DNA of 64,000 nt from Stappia sp. 28M-7 (GCF_014252955.1 NZ_JACMIA010000001.1:1488001-1552000), one strand, 5' to 3'; positions 18,926-28,764 are shown, numbered from the stretch's first letter. Translations and numbers: made by a program. The notes: generated by a model not told the origin, from the sequence alone.

Positions 18926-18979
18926 TTGACTCGTCAACTTCAGCATTCGTATCGTAGAAAAATAATACGATCGTATTAT
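18926..18979. promoter_or_regulatory. operator palindrome and candidate promoter of the peptide operon
   Basis: 18962-18979 is a perfect 18-bp AT-rich palindrome, ATAATACGATCGTATTAT, striking in GC-rich DNA. A TTGACT (18926-18931) with TATCGT 18 nt later could be a promoter for the plus-strand operon, placing the palindrome near the transcription start. The binding protein is most likely the divergent IclR regulator. Confidence 0.65.
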
Positions 18980-19125
18980 ATTTCAATACGAACTGGAGTT
19001 CCGATGGTTCGCAGGCTGGATCGAGGTCTGAAACTCCTCTGCGTGGCACCTGAATATGGTGCCCCGCTCGCACGCGCCGCTCACGCCGCAGCGTCCTCCA
19101 GCCTCGCCATCTGCGGAGCCGTTCG

Positions 19126-20667
19126 ATGAGCCGCCGCGTCGCCCTTGCCGGCTTCCTGCACGAGACCAACACCTTCGCGCCCTCGCTCGCCACCATGGCC
19201 GAGTTCGAACAGGGCGGCGGCTATCTGCCGCTGTCGCGGGGCGAGGAGGTCATGGAGCGCTCGCCCGGCGTCAATCTCGGCATTTCCGGCGCCATCGCCC
19301 ATGGCCGCGCCGCCGGCTGGAACATGGTTCCGGTTCTGTGGACCGGCGCCATTCCCTCCGCCCATGTCACGCGCGAGGCCTATGAGCGCATCGCCGGCGA
19401 GATCGTCGAGGGCATCGCGGCCGCCGGCCCGCTCGACGGCGTCTGCCTCGACCTGCACGGTGCGATGGTCGCCGAGCATCTCGACGACGGCGAGGGCGAG
19501 CTGATCGCCCGCGTGCGCAAGGTCGTCGGCCCGGATGTGCCCATTGCCGTCAGCCTCGACCTGCACGGCAACACGACGCAGCTCATGGTGGAGTCCGCCG
19601 ACCTGCTGGTCGCCTTCCGCACCTATCCGCATGTCGACATGGCCGAGACCGGTCGCCGTGCGGCCGAAGGGCTGGACCGCTTGATGCAGCGCGGCAAGCC
19701 CTTTGCCCATGCGTTCCGCCAACTGCCGTTCCTCATCCCGATCCCCTGGCAGTGCACCTTCATCGAGCCGGCCCGCACCCTTTACCGGGAGCTGGAGGAG
19801 ATGGGGGGCGGCGACGTCGCGAGCCTCTCCTACTGGATGGGCTTTCCGGCCGCCGACATCGCCGATTGCGGCCAGACCGTGCTGGCCTATGGCGAGACGC
19901 AGGAAGCGGCCGACCGGGCCGCCGACCGCCTGGTCGCGCGCATCATGGAGAGCGAGGCCGCCTTTGCCGGACGGGCCTTCGACCCGGACGAGGGCGTGCG
20001 CGAGGCCATGCGCCTTGCCAAGGACGCTACCCGCCCTGTCGTCATCGCCGATACGCAGGACAATCCCGGCGCTGGCGGCGATTCCAACACGATGGGCATG
20101 CTGAAGGCCCTGCTGCGCAACGGTGCGCAGAACGCGGCCATCGGCCTCATCATCGATCCCGCCGCCGCCCGCGCCGCCCATGCGGCCGGGGAGGGGGCGG
20201 AGATCGCCATCGCGCTCGGCGGCCAGTCGAACGTTCCCGGCGACAGCCCGCTGGAGGCGACGTTCCGCGTCGAGGCCCTGTCCGACGGATCCCTGCATGC
20301 GACCGGCCCCTACTATGGCGGCACCCGCATGAATGTCGGCCCGTCCGCGTGCCTTTCCATCGACGGGGTGCGCGTCGTGGTGGCCAGCCACAAGGCACAG
20401 ATGGCCGATCTGGCGATGTACCGCTATGTTGGTATCGAACCGACACGCATGGACATCCTCGTCAACAAGAGCTCGGTGCATTTCCGAGCCGATTTCGACC
20501 CGATTGCCGAGACCGTTCTCGTCTGCACCGCCCCGGGGCCCATGCCCCTCGATCCGGCGGATCTTGCGTGGACGAAGCTGCGTCCCGGCATGCGCCTGTC
20601 GCCCGGTGGTCCGGCTTACGACCCGGACCGTGCCGCGGCGCAGATGCCGCAACCTGTGGAGGGCTGA
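19126..20667 (+). CDS. M81 family metallopeptidase (MlrC-like)
   Basis: A 513-aa member of the M81/MlrC family, zinc enzymes named for microcystin breakdown but widespread next to peptide transporters. Seen: FLHETNTFAPS at the N-terminus, DLHGAMV and DLHGN metal-site motifs, TYPHVDMAETGRRAA, and the C-terminal MlrC domain from about 305 (VVIADTQDNPGAGGDSNT). There is no signal peptide, so it is cytosolic. It is the first gene of the operon, upstream of a peptide ABC transporter and two M20 hydrolases. It probably opens an unusual or cyclic peptide or amide; microcystin itself is not implied. Confidence 0.88.
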   Translation: MSRRVALAGFLHETNTFAPSLATMAEFEQGGGYLPLSRGEEVMERSPGVNLGISGAIAHGRAAGWNMVPVLWTGAIPSAHVTREAYERIAGEIVEGIAAAGPLDGVCLDLHGAMVAEHLDDGEGELIARVRKVVGPDVPIAVSLDLHGNTTQLMVESADLLVAFRTYPHVDMAETGRRAAEGLDRLMQRGKPFAHAFRQLPFLIPIPWQCTFIEPARTLYRELEEMGGGDVASLSYWMGFPAADIADCGQTVLAYGETQEAADRAADRLVARIMESEAAFAGRAFDPDEGVREAMRLAKDATRPVVIADTQDNPGAGGDSNTMGMLKALLRNGAQNAAIGLIIDPAAARAAHAAGEGAEIAIALGGQSNVPGDSPLEATFRVEALSDGSLHATGPYYGGTRMNVGPSACLSIDGVRVVVASHKAQMADLAMYRYVGIEPTRMDILVNKSSVHFRADFDPIAETVLVCTAPGPMPLDPADLAWTKLRPGMRLSPGGPAYDPDRAAAQMPQPVEG

Positions 20668-20772
20668 TCCGCCATCGGCGAAAGGTCTCAAGGGGTTTGC
20701 GTTGCGGAGCGGGAGGAGTTTCCGCTTCAAAAATAAAAAAGAAAATCACCTGACCAGAAAAAGGGAAGCATC

Positions 20773-22413
20773 ATGTTGCATGACACTGTCACCACCTGTC
20801 AGCCCCGCAGCCGCAAGGGCTGGGCGATGAAGGCCCGCCACACCGTCGCCGGCCTGCTCGCCGGTGCGTTGCTGGCCGGTACCGGTCTCGTCACCCCGGC
20901 CGACGCTGCCGGCAAGACCATCACCGCGGTGATGCACTCGGGTCTGCGTGTGCTCGACCCGATCATCACGACGGCGCATATCAGCCGCAACCACGCCTAC
21001 ATGATCTACGACGTCCTGGTCGCGGTGGATGAGAACTTCACCCCGCGCCCGCAAATGGCCGACTGGACGGTCTCCGACGATGGCCTCGTCTACACCTTCA
21101 CCCTGCGCGACGGGCTGAAGTTCCATGACGGCGCCCCGGTCACCTCGGCCGATGCCATCGCCTCGCTGACCCGCTGGGGCAAGCGCGATTCCGGCGGCCA
21201 GCTGATCTTCGACATCACCGCAAGCCTCGAGGCCAAGGACGACAAGACCTTCGTCTGGACGCTGAAGAGCCCGTTCCCGGCGCTGCTCGACACGGTCGGC
21301 AAGCAGTCGGCTCTGCCGCCCTTCATCATGCCCGAGCGCGTCGCCAGCGGCCCGGCAGATGCGGCGATCACCGAATATGTCGGCTCCGGTCCCTTCGTCT
21401 TCGTCGAGGAAGAGTACCAGCCGGGCGTCTCCGTCACCTATCGCAAGTTCGAGGACTACGTGCCGCGCGACGAGCCGGCGAGCTGGATGGCCGGCGGCAA
21501 GGTGGTGAACGTCGATGAGGTCAAGTGGGTGACCATGCCGGACGCCCAGACCGCCATCAACGCGATCATGTCGGGCGAGATCGACTATATTGAACAGGTG
21601 CAGATCGACCTTCTGCCGATCCTCGCCTCCAGCGAGGACGTGACGGTCGAGACCCGCGACGATCTCGGCTACCAGACCATCGGCCGGATGAACTTCAAGC
21701 ATCCGCCCTTCGACAACAAGAAGATCCGCCAGGCCGCCCAGATGGCCCTCAGCCAGGCCGATGTCCTCGGCACGCTGATCGGCAATCCGGACTACTACAC
21801 GGTTTGCGGTGCGATCTTCGGCTGCGGCACCCCGCTCGCCGACGAGTCCGGCGCCGAGACGCTGACCTCCGGCGGTGACATCGAAGGTGCCAAGAAGCTG
21901 CTCGAGGAAGCCGGCTATGACGGCACCCCGATCGTCCTGATGCAGCCGACGGATGTCGTCAGCCTCACCGCCCAGCCGGTGGTCGCGGCCCAGGCGATGC
22001 GCAATGCCGGCTTCAACGTCGACATGCAGCCGATGGACTGGCAGACGCTCGTGACGCGCCGCGCCAGCCAGGCCAAGCCCTCCGAGGGCGGCTGGAACAT
22101 CTTCTTCACCAACTGGCTGGTGCCGGAGATCAACTCGCCGCTCATCAGCCCGATGCTGAACGGGCGCGGCGACAACGCCTGGTTCGGCTGGCCGACCGAC
22201 GAGACGATGGAGGCCCTGAAGGCCGAGTTCATCGCCGCCGATACGCCGGAGAAGCAGAAGGAAGTGGCGGTCAAGATCCAGAAGCACACTCTGGACAACG
22301 TCCTCTACATCCCGCTCGGCCAGTACGCCTCGCCGCAGGCGCGCAGCAACAAGCTGACCGACATGCTGCCCTCGCCGGTTCCGGTCTTCTGGAACGTCAA
22401 GAAGGCGGACTGA
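20773..22413 (+). CDS. ABC transporter substrate-binding protein, SBP family 5 (peptide type)
   Basis: A 546-aa family-5 binding protein with the usual DppA/OppA/GsiB-like architecture. The signal peptide is MKARHTVAGLLAGALLAGTG from the second Met (20827), with cleavage at the ADA/AG region. The ATG at 20773 has AAGGGAA upstream and adds 18 polar residues, so the start is uncertain between 20773 and 20827. It delivers the substrate to the two permeases encoded downstream. The specificity is not readable from sequence. Confidence 0.9.
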   Translation: MLHDTVTTCQPRSRKGWAMKARHTVAGLLAGALLAGTGLVTPADAAGKTITAVMHSGLRVLDPIITTAHISRNHAYMIYDVLVAVDENFTPRPQMADWTVSDDGLVYTFTLRDGLKFHDGAPVTSADAIASLTRWGKRDSGGQLIFDITASLEAKDDKTFVWTLKSPFPALLDTVGKQSALPPFIMPERVASGPADAAITEYVGSGPFVFVEEEYQPGVSVTYRKFEDYVPRDEPASWMAGGKVVNVDEVKWVTMPDAQTAINAIMSGEIDYIEQVQIDLLPILASSEDVTVETRDDLGYQTIGRMNFKHPPFDNKKIRQAAQMALSQADVLGTLIGNPDYYTVCGAIFGCGTPLADESGAETLTSGGDIEGAKKLLEEAGYDGTPIVLMQPTDVVSLTAQPVVAAQAMRNAGFNVDMQPMDWQTLVTRRASQAKPSEGGWNIFFTNWLVPEINSPLISPMLNGRGDNAWFGWPTDETMEALKAEFIAADTPEKQKEVAVKIQKHTLDNVLYIPLGQYASPQARSNKLTDMLPSPVPVFWNVKKAD

Positions 22414-22430
22414 TCGGGTCCTGAGATCCG

Positions 22431-22456
22431 CCGCCCGGCCCTTGCGGGCCGGGCGG
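22431..22456 (+). terminator. stem-loop between binding-protein and permease genes
   Basis: A perfect 11-bp GC stem CCGCCCGGCCC/GGGCCGGGCGG with a tetraloop, 17 nt past the binding-protein stop, no U-run. Position fits partial termination or mRNA protection that sets binding protein above permease. Confidence 0.65.
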
Positions 22457-22652
22457 ACGGCTCGCAAGATCTCGTGAAGCGCGTCTTTTCGAACAGACGC
22501 AGGCTGCGATCCCCGATGCGGACCGGCACTGCCGGCCCGCGCCCCCGTCCCGTGGGCGCGCCCATCATGGCGTGAAGCGGTGGGCCCTCGCACCTCGACG
22601 TCCGGCGGAACAAGCGGTTCCGCGCAACCAGGTCCAGGAGCAGCAACCCGCG

Positions 22653-23594
22653 ATGCTAGGCTATATCCTGCGGCGCATCCTCGCCGTCATCCCGGTGATG
22701 ATCATCGTCGCCGTCTTCGTCTTCCTGCTGTTGCGGCTGACGCCGGGCGATCCGGCGGCGATCATCGCCGGCGACATGGCAACGCCCGCCCAGCTGGAGC
22801 GTATCCGCACCTCGCTCGGTCTGTCCGAGCCCCTTCATGTCCAGTTCGTCACCTGGGTCGGGCTGTTGCTGCAGGGCGACCTCGGCACCTCGCTGATCTC
22901 CAACACGGCGGTCACGACGATGATCGGCCAGCGCATCTGGCCGACGATCAACATCGCCATCATGACCATCCTGCTGTCGGTGGCGATTGCCGTGCCGATG
23001 GGCGTGCTCGCCGCCTGGCGGCACCGCACCTGGGCCGACTACGCGGTGATGAGCTTTTCGGTGCTCGGCTTCTCGATCCCCGTCTTCGTCATCGGCTACA
23101 TCTTCATCCAGGTCTTCTCGATCGAGCTGCGCTGGCTGCCGGTGCAGGGATATGCCGCCCCGTCCGACGATTTCGGCCGCTTCCTCGCTAGGGCGATCCT
23201 CCCGTGCCTGACGCTGGCGACGATCTATGTGGCGCTGATCGCCCGCATGACCCGCGCCTCCATGCTGGAAGTGCTCGGAGAGGACTATATCCGCACCGCC
23301 CGCGCCAAGGGCGTGACCGAGCGCATCGTCCTGTTCCGCCATGCGCTGCGCAACGCGGCCGTGCCGATCATGACCATCATCGGCACCGGCTTCGCGCTGC
23401 TGATCGGCGGCGTCGTGGTGACCGAGAGCGTGTTCAACATTCCCGGCATTGGCCGGCTCACGGTCGATGCGATCCTTGCCCGCGACTATCCCGTCATCCA
23501 GGCGATGATCCTGCTGACCAGCGGTCTCTACGTTTTCATCAACCTGCTGATCGACCTGTCCTACACCCTGTTCGACCCGAGGATCCGCTACTGA
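22653..23594 (+). CDS. ABC transporter permease (DppB/OppB type)
   Basis: A 313-aa permease with six membrane helices; the N-terminal LGYILRRILAVIPVMIIVAV and LRLTPGDPA are family hallmarks. The EAA loop is at about 225 (LGEDYIRTARAKGVTERIVL). The ATG at 22653 has CAGGAG 12 nt upstream and gives the typical N-terminus; the in-frame extension from 22572 is rejected. It forms the channel with the next gene. Confidence 0.92.
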   Translation: MLGYILRRILAVIPVMIIVAVFVFLLLRLTPGDPAAIIAGDMATPAQLERIRTSLGLSEPLHVQFVTWVGLLLQGDLGTSLISNTAVTTMIGQRIWPTINIAIMTILLSVAIAVPMGVLAAWRHRTWADYAVMSFSVLGFSIPVFVIGYIFIQVFSIELRWLPVQGYAAPSDDFGRFLARAILPCLTLATIYVALIARMTRASMLEVLGEDYIRTARAKGVTERIVLFRHALRNAAVPIMTIIGTGFALLIGGVVVTESVFNIPGIGRLTVDAILARDYPVIQAMILLTSGLYVFINLLIDLSYTLFDPRIRY

Positions 23595-23651
23595 TGGCCC
23601 GCCCGTTCCAGGACCTTGCGTCCCTTGCCCAGAGGAAAAGGAGGGCGCGCG

Positions 23652-24536
23652 ATGCAGGCTGACCCGCAACCCGCCTCCCGCATGCAGTGGCTGTTCGGGG
23701 CCATCGCCCTGCCGGCCGGCTGGCGCCTCGGCGCCGGACCCGTGATCGCCGCCATCGTGCTGGTGGTGATCGCCGCCTCGGCGCTGCTCGCGCCCGTCAT
23801 CGTCCCGCACGATCCCATGACCATGGACGCCGTCCAGCGGCTCAAGGGACCGAGCGAGATGTATCCGCTCGGCACCGATGCCTATGGCCGTGACGTGCTT
23901 TCGCGCGTCGTCACCGGCGGCCGCATCTCGCTGCTCATCGGCGTCGGCGCTGCCGTCGTCAGCGTGCTGATCGGCCTGATGATCGGCCTCGTCTCCGGCT
24001 TCTTCCGCACCGCCGATGCCATCATCATGCGCGTGATGGACAGTCTGATGGCGATCCCTTCGATCCTGCTGGCCATCGCGCTGGTCGCGCTCAACGGGCC
24101 GAGCATCTGGTCGGTCATGGCGGCCATCACGATCCCGGAGATCCCGCGCGTGGTGCGCCTTGTGCGCTCCGTCGTGCTGTCGGCGCGCGAGGAGCCCTAT
24201 GTCGAGGCGGCCATCGCCCTCGGCTCCTCCATGCCCAAGATCCTGTGGCAGCACCTGATGCCCAACACGCTGGCACCGCTGACCGTGCAGGGCACCTATA
24301 TCTGCGCCTCCGCCATCCTCACCGAGGCGATCCTCTCGTTCCTCGGCGCGGGCGTTTCCACCGAGATCCCGACCTGGGGCAACATCATGGCCGAGGGCCG
24401 CGTCTACTTCCAGCTCAAGCCCTCGCTGATCTTCTGGCCGGGCCTGATGCTGTCGCTGTGCATCCTGTCCATCAACCTGCTCGGCGACACGGCCCGCGAC
24501 GTGCTCGATCCGCGCCTGAAGAAGCGGGAGGCCTGA
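23652..24536 (+). CDS. ABC transporter permease (DppC/OppC type)
   Basis: A 294-aa permease with the DppC-type N-terminal cytoplasmic tail, first helix at about 30-50, then HPLGTD-like motif MYPLGTDAYGRDVLSRVV and EAA loop EEPYVEAAIALGSSMPKILW. AGGAGG directly precedes the ATG at 23652; the longer TTG-initiated frame from 23616 reads through that SD and is rejected. It is the second half of the membrane channel. Confidence 0.92.
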   Translation: MQADPQPASRMQWLFGAIALPAGWRLGAGPVIAAIVLVVIAASALLAPVIVPHDPMTMDAVQRLKGPSEMYPLGTDAYGRDVLSRVVTGGRISLLIGVGAAVVSVLIGLMIGLVSGFFRTADAIIMRVMDSLMAIPSILLAIALVALNGPSIWSVMAAITIPEIPRVVRLVRSVVLSAREEPYVEAAIALGSSMPKILWQHLMPNTLAPLTVQGTYICASAILTEAILSFLGAGVSTEIPTWGNIMAEGRVYFQLKPSLIFWPGLMLSLCILSINLLGDTARDVLDPRLKKREA

Positions 24537-24538
24537 CC

Positions 24539-26200
24539 ATGCTGTTCAAGACCCGCACATTCGACGAGGCTCCGAACGTCCTCACCATCACCGACCTGAC
24601 GGTGCGCCTTGCCGGCAATGCGTCCGCGCAGCCGATCCTCGACGGCATCTCGCTGCAGATCCGCGAGGGCGAGACGGTCTGTCTCGTCGGCGAGAGCGGC
24701 TCGGGCAAGTCGGTGACCTCGCTCGCCGTCATGGGGCTTCTGCCCAAGGGCGCGCTCGAGGTGACCGGCGGCCGCATCGAGCTGGAGGGCCGCAACCTCC
24801 TGGAGTTCTCGCCCCAGGCGATGCGCCAGATGCGCGCCAGCAAGATCTCGATGATCTTCCAGGAGCCGATGACGGCGCTCAACCCGGTTATGCGCGTCGG
24901 CGCCCAGATCGAGGAAGTGCTGGACACCCATGCCAAGCTTCCAGCGCGGGAGAAGAAGGCCCGCGTCCTGGACATCATGAACCAGGTGCACCTGCCGGAC
25001 GTGGAGCGCATCTATCGCTCCTATCCGCACCAGCTGTCGGGCGGTCAGCGCCAGCGCATCATGATCGCCATGGCGCTGATCCTGGAGCCCAAGCTGCTGA
25101 TCGCCGACGAGCCGACCACCGCGCTCGACGTCACCACCCAGCAGCAGATCCTCAGCCTGATCGCCGAGCTGCAGGAAAAGCACGGAACGGCGGTGCTGTT
25201 CATCACCCACGACATGGGCGTGGTGGCGGAGATCGCCGACACCGTCCACGTCATGCAGTTCGGCAAGCTCGTCGAGCATGCGCCGGTGGAGGAGCTGCTG
25301 CGCCGGCCGAAGGAAGACTACACCCGCCGCCTGCTGAAATCGGTGCCGAGCCTGACCCCGCGCGCCGCCCGTCCCGTGCCGGAGGGCGCTCCGGTGATCT
25401 CCGTCGACGGGCTGCAGAAGGTCTACGGCTCGCACGGCGTCTTCCGGAAGAGCAAGGAGACGCTCGCCGCCAGCGAGGTCTCCTTCACCATCGCCAAGGG
25501 CCGCACGCTGGGCATCGTCGGCGAGAGCGGGTCGGGCAAGTCGACCGTGGCGCGCTGCGTCATGCGGCTGATCGATCCGACCGACGGCACGATCCGCGTT
25601 GCCGAGAAGGAGATCGCCAAGCTGTCCCGGCGCGAGCTGCGACCGCTCCGGCGGCACATCCAGATCGTCTTCCAGGACCCGTTCCGCTCGCTCAACCCGC
25701 GCTGGACCATCGGCCGCAGCCTCATCGAGGGGCCGCTGAACCTTGGCACCGACAGGGACGCGGCGATGGCGAGAGCCCGCGAGCTGCTGAAGCTGGTCGG
25801 CCTGCCGGACGATGCCGTCGACCGCTACCCGCACCAGTTCTCGGGCGGCCAGCGCCAGCGCATCGCCATTGCCCGCGCCATCGCCATGGAGCCGGACGTG
25901 CTGGTTGCCGACGAGGCGGTCTCCGCCCTCGACGTGTCGGTGCAGGCACAGGTGCTGGAGCTGCTGGATGAGCTCCAGTCGAAGCTCGGCATCGCCATCC
26001 TCTTCATCACCCACGACCTGCGCGTCGCCGCGCAGATCTGCGACGAGGTGGTGGTCATGCAGCATGGCCGCGTCGTCGAGCATGACGCCGCCGAAAGGGT
26101 CCTTGCCGACCCCAAGCACCCCTATACCCGTGCCCTCATCGAGGCTGCCCCCGGCCGCGCCTGGGACTTTGCCAATTTCCGCGAGCTGCGGACGGCCTGA
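24539..26200 (+). CDS. fused double ATP-binding subunit of peptide ABC transporter (DppD-DppF)
   Basis: A 553-aa protein with two complete ABC domains. Domain 1 spans about 10-265 (Walker A GESGSGKS, signature LSGGQRQRI, Walker B LLIADEPTT). Domain 2 spans about 285-545 (Walker A GESGSGKS, signature FSGGQRQRIAIA, Walker B VLVADEAVS). Each is followed by the oligopeptide C-terminal extension. It replaces the separate DppD and DppF of E. coli. GGGAGG lies 6 nt before the ATG, which follows the permease stop by 2 nt. Confidence 0.94.
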   Translation: MLFKTRTFDEAPNVLTITDLTVRLAGNASAQPILDGISLQIREGETVCLVGESGSGKSVTSLAVMGLLPKGALEVTGGRIELEGRNLLEFSPQAMRQMRASKISMIFQEPMTALNPVMRVGAQIEEVLDTHAKLPAREKKARVLDIMNQVHLPDVERIYRSYPHQLSGGQRQRIMIAMALILEPKLLIADEPTTALDVTTQQQILSLIAELQEKHGTAVLFITHDMGVVAEIADTVHVMQFGKLVEHAPVEELLRRPKEDYTRRLLKSVPSLTPRAARPVPEGAPVISVDGLQKVYGSHGVFRKSKETLAASEVSFTIAKGRTLGIVGESGSGKSTVARCVMRLIDPTDGTIRVAEKEIAKLSRRELRPLRRHIQIVFQDPFRSLNPRWTIGRSLIEGPLNLGTDRDAAMARARELLKLVGLPDDAVDRYPHQFSGGQRQRIAIARAIAMEPDVLVADEAVSALDVSVQAQVLELLDELQSKLGIAILFITHDLRVAAQICDEVVVMQHGRVVEHDAAERVLADPKHPYTRALIEAAPGRAWDFANFRELRTA

Positions 26201-26237
26201 TCCCACGCGCCAACAACGATACCTGGAGGATTTCGAA

Positions 26238-27401
26238 ATGCCCGTATTGCCGCAGATCGCCGGTTATGCCGACGAACTCACCGCCATCCGCCGCGACTTT
26301 CACGAGCACCCGGAGATCGGGTTCCAGGAGGTCCGCACCTCCGGCATCGTCGCCGAACTCCTGCGCAAGTGGGGCGTCGACGAGGTCCATACCGGCATCG
26401 GCAAGACCGGTGTTGTGGGCATCATCAAGGGCAACGGCGAGGGCGGACGCACGGTCGGCCTGCGCGCCGACATGGACGCCCTGCCGATGGACGAGCTGAC
26501 CAACCTGCCGTATGCGTCCAAGAACCCGGGCGCCTTCCACGGCTGCGGCCACGACAGCCACACCGCCATGCTGCTGGGCGCGGCGCGCTATCTCGCCTCC
26601 ACCCGCAACTTCTCCGGCACGGCGGTGATGATCTTCCAGCCGGCGGAGGAGGGGCTGGGCGGTGCCCGCGCCATGCTCGCCGACGGCCTGTTCGAGCGTT
26701 TCCCCTGCGACGAGATCTACGGGATGCACAACAACCCGCTCGCCCCGCCGGAAGAGTTCGGCATCAAGCCGGGACCGGCGATGGCGGGAGCCACCTTCTT
26801 CGACATCACCATCAACGGTGTCGGCAGCCACGGCGCCATGCCGCACCATTCGCGCGATCCGATCGTCATCGCCAGCGCCCTGGTGCAGAACCTGCAGACC
26901 ATCGTCAGCCGCAATGTCGAGGCGACGGAGCCGGCGGTGTTCTCCGTCACCCAGATCCATTCCGGCTCGGCCTACAACGTGGTGCCGGACAAGGCGGTGA
27001 TCTCGGGCACGATCCGCTACTTCTCCGACCATGTGCGCGACGTCATCCACCAGCGTGCGGAGAAGATCTGCGCCGGCTTCGCCGAGGCTTACGACGTCGA
27101 GATCATCGCCGACCTGCGTCCGACCTTCGACGTGCTGATGAACGATGCCGATCTGGCCGAGGCCTATCGCGAGGCGGCGGGCGAGATCGTCGGCGCGGCC
27201 AAGGCGACGGTCACCAAGGACCTGATGACCGGCAGCGAGGACTTCGCCGACATGCTCAAGGTGGTTCCGGGCGCCTATTGCACCCTCGGCCACAAGGGCG
27301 ACGTGCCGGTCCACAATCCCGGCTTCCTGCTCGACGACGACATGCTGCCGGTCGGCGCCAGCATCATGGCCCGCATCGTCGAAAAGCGCATGCCGCTCTG
27401 A
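26238..27401 (+). CDS. M20D amidohydrolase (N-acyl/aminoacyl amide hydrolase)
   Basis: A 387-aa M20D enzyme of the hippurate/IAA-amino acid hydrolase type. The metal-site Cys and His are in HGCGHDSHTAM, the acidic pair is in QPAEEGLGGA, and the lid domain has GVGSHGAMPHHSRDP. TGGAGGA lies 7 nt before ATG 26238. It is cytosolic and follows the transporter ATPase by 37 nt, so it probably cleaves an N-acylated amino acid or dipeptide amide brought in by the transporter. Confidence 0.92.
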   Translation: MPVLPQIAGYADELTAIRRDFHEHPEIGFQEVRTSGIVAELLRKWGVDEVHTGIGKTGVVGIIKGNGEGGRTVGLRADMDALPMDELTNLPYASKNPGAFHGCGHDSHTAMLLGAARYLASTRNFSGTAVMIFQPAEEGLGGARAMLADGLFERFPCDEIYGMHNNPLAPPEEFGIKPGPAMAGATFFDITINGVGSHGAMPHHSRDPIVIASALVQNLQTIVSRNVEATEPAVFSVTQIHSGSAYNVVPDKAVISGTIRYFSDHVRDVIHQRAEKICAGFAEAYDVEIIADLRPTFDVLMNDADLAEAYREAAGEIVGAAKATVTKDLMTGSEDFADMLKVVPGAYCTLGHKGDVPVHNPGFLLDDDMLPVGASIMARIVEKRMPL

Positions 27402-27430
27402 CGCCCCGCAACCGTTTCAGGAACCTTCCC

Positions 27431-28561
27431 ATGAGCTATCTCGACCTTCCGTTCGACACGGACACGATGCTTGCCGGCCTCAAGCCCTGGATCGAGTGCG
27501 AAAGCCCGACCTACGATGCCGCCGCCGTCGACCGGATGATGGACCTTGCCGCCTATGATCTTGCCGCCGTCGGCGCCGAGATCGAGCGCATCCCCGGCCG
27601 CATGGGCTTCGGTGGATCCTTGCGTGCGCGCCTGCCGCACAAGGACTTCGGCAAGCCCGGCATCCTCGTCTCCGGCCATCTCGACACCGTCCACCCCATC
27701 GGCACGCTGGAAAAGAACCCCTGGCGCGTCGAGGACGGGCGCTGCTACGGCCCCGGCATCCAGGATATGAAGGGCGGCAACTTCGTCACCGTCGAGGTGC
27801 TGCGCCAGCTCGCGCTTGCCGGCATCGACACGCCGCTGCCGATCACCGTCCTGTTCACGCCGGACGAAGAGGTCGGCACCCCCTCGACCCGCGAGCTGAT
27901 CGAGATGGAAGCGCGCAAGAACAAGTATGTTCTGGTGCCCGAGCCCGCCCATCACGACGGCTCCGCCGTCACCGGGCGCTTCGCCATCGCCCGCTTCAAC
28001 GTCAAGACCTATGGCCGGCCGAGCCATGCCGGCTGGGCGCTGAAGGACGGCCGTTCGGCGATTGCCGCCATGGCCCGCAAGATCCTCGAGATCGAGGCCA
28101 TGACCACGGAAGACTGCACCTTCTCCGTCGGCGTCATCCATGCCGGCCAGTGGGTCAACTGCGTGTCCTCCTCCTGCAAGGCGCAGGTCCTGTCCATGGC
28201 CAAGCGCCAGCACGACCTCGACGAGGGCGTGAAGCGCATGCTGGCGCTGAACGGCGAGGAGAACGACGTGGTGATCGAGGTGACGCGTGGCGTCACCCGG
28301 CCGGTCTGGGAGCCGGACGAGGGCACGCTCGCCGTCTACGAGACCGCTCGCGGCATCGCCGGCGAGCTCGGCTTCGACCTTACCCATTGCAGCGCCGGCG
28401 GCGGCTCGGACGGCAACTTCACCGGCGCGCTCGGCATCCCGACGCTCGACTCCATCGGCGTGCGCGGCGCGGGCCTGCATACGCTCAACGAGCATATCGA
28501 GGTCGACAGCCTCGTGGAGCGCGCCCGGCTCATCGCCGGCCTGTTCCTCAAGCTGAAGTAA
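27431..28561 (+). CDS. M20 family metallopeptidase (carboxypeptidase G2/ArgE-like)
   Basis: A 376-aa M20 peptidase. The canonical pieces are all present: VSGHLDTV with first-metal His, GPGIQDMKGGN, TPDEEVGTPSTR with the catalytic Glu pair, PSHAGWALKDGRSAI lid, and GLHTLNEHIE with the C-terminal metal His. AGGAA lies 7 nt before the ATG. It is the last gene of the IclR-linked operon and probably completes hydrolysis of the product of the M20D or M81 enzyme. Confidence 0.92.
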   Translation: MSYLDLPFDTDTMLAGLKPWIECESPTYDAAAVDRMMDLAAYDLAAVGAEIERIPGRMGFGGSLRARLPHKDFGKPGILVSGHLDTVHPIGTLEKNPWRVEDGRCYGPGIQDMKGGNFVTVEVLRQLALAGIDTPLPITVLFTPDEEVGTPSTRELIEMEARKNKYVLVPEPAHHDGSAVTGRFAIARFNVKTYGRPSHAGWALKDGRSAIAAMARKILEIEAMTTEDCTFSVGVIHAGQWVNCVSSSCKAQVLSMAKRQHDLDEGVKRMLALNGEENDVVIEVTRGVTRPVWEPDEGTLAVYETARGIAGELGFDLTHCSAGGGSDGNFTGALGIPTLDSIGVRGAGLHTLNEHIEVDSLVERARLIAGLFLKLK

Positions 28562-28581
28562 CGCGCGGCGCCCTGAAGCTG

Positions 28582-28625
28582 GAGGTGCCGAGACCCCTTC
28601 CGGGTCGGAAGGAGCTCGGCACCTC
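28582..28625 (+). terminator. long stem-loop closing the peptide operon
   Basis: Outer arms GAGGTGCCGAG/CTCGGCACCTC (11 bp perfect) enclose a second small hairpin (CCTTCC/GGAAGG). It starts 21 nt after the last stop; there is no strong U-run. Confidence 0.65.
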
Positions 28626-28764
28626 TCTCAAGTTGCGGCATCCCAAGACCCACCGGCGCAGCGGCCACCGCCCCTGCGCCGGTTTTGTCTTACGGTCTCT
28701 CTTCGCCTCGCGCGTAGCCTGAGCGGGCGAGGGGAGGGGCGCACAGACTTGCCTCCCCACCGAG

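Noticed and set aside
23594-23662. Short frame between the two permease genes
   Set aside because: It only fills the gap, has no SD of its own, and overlaps the SD and start of the DppC-type gene.
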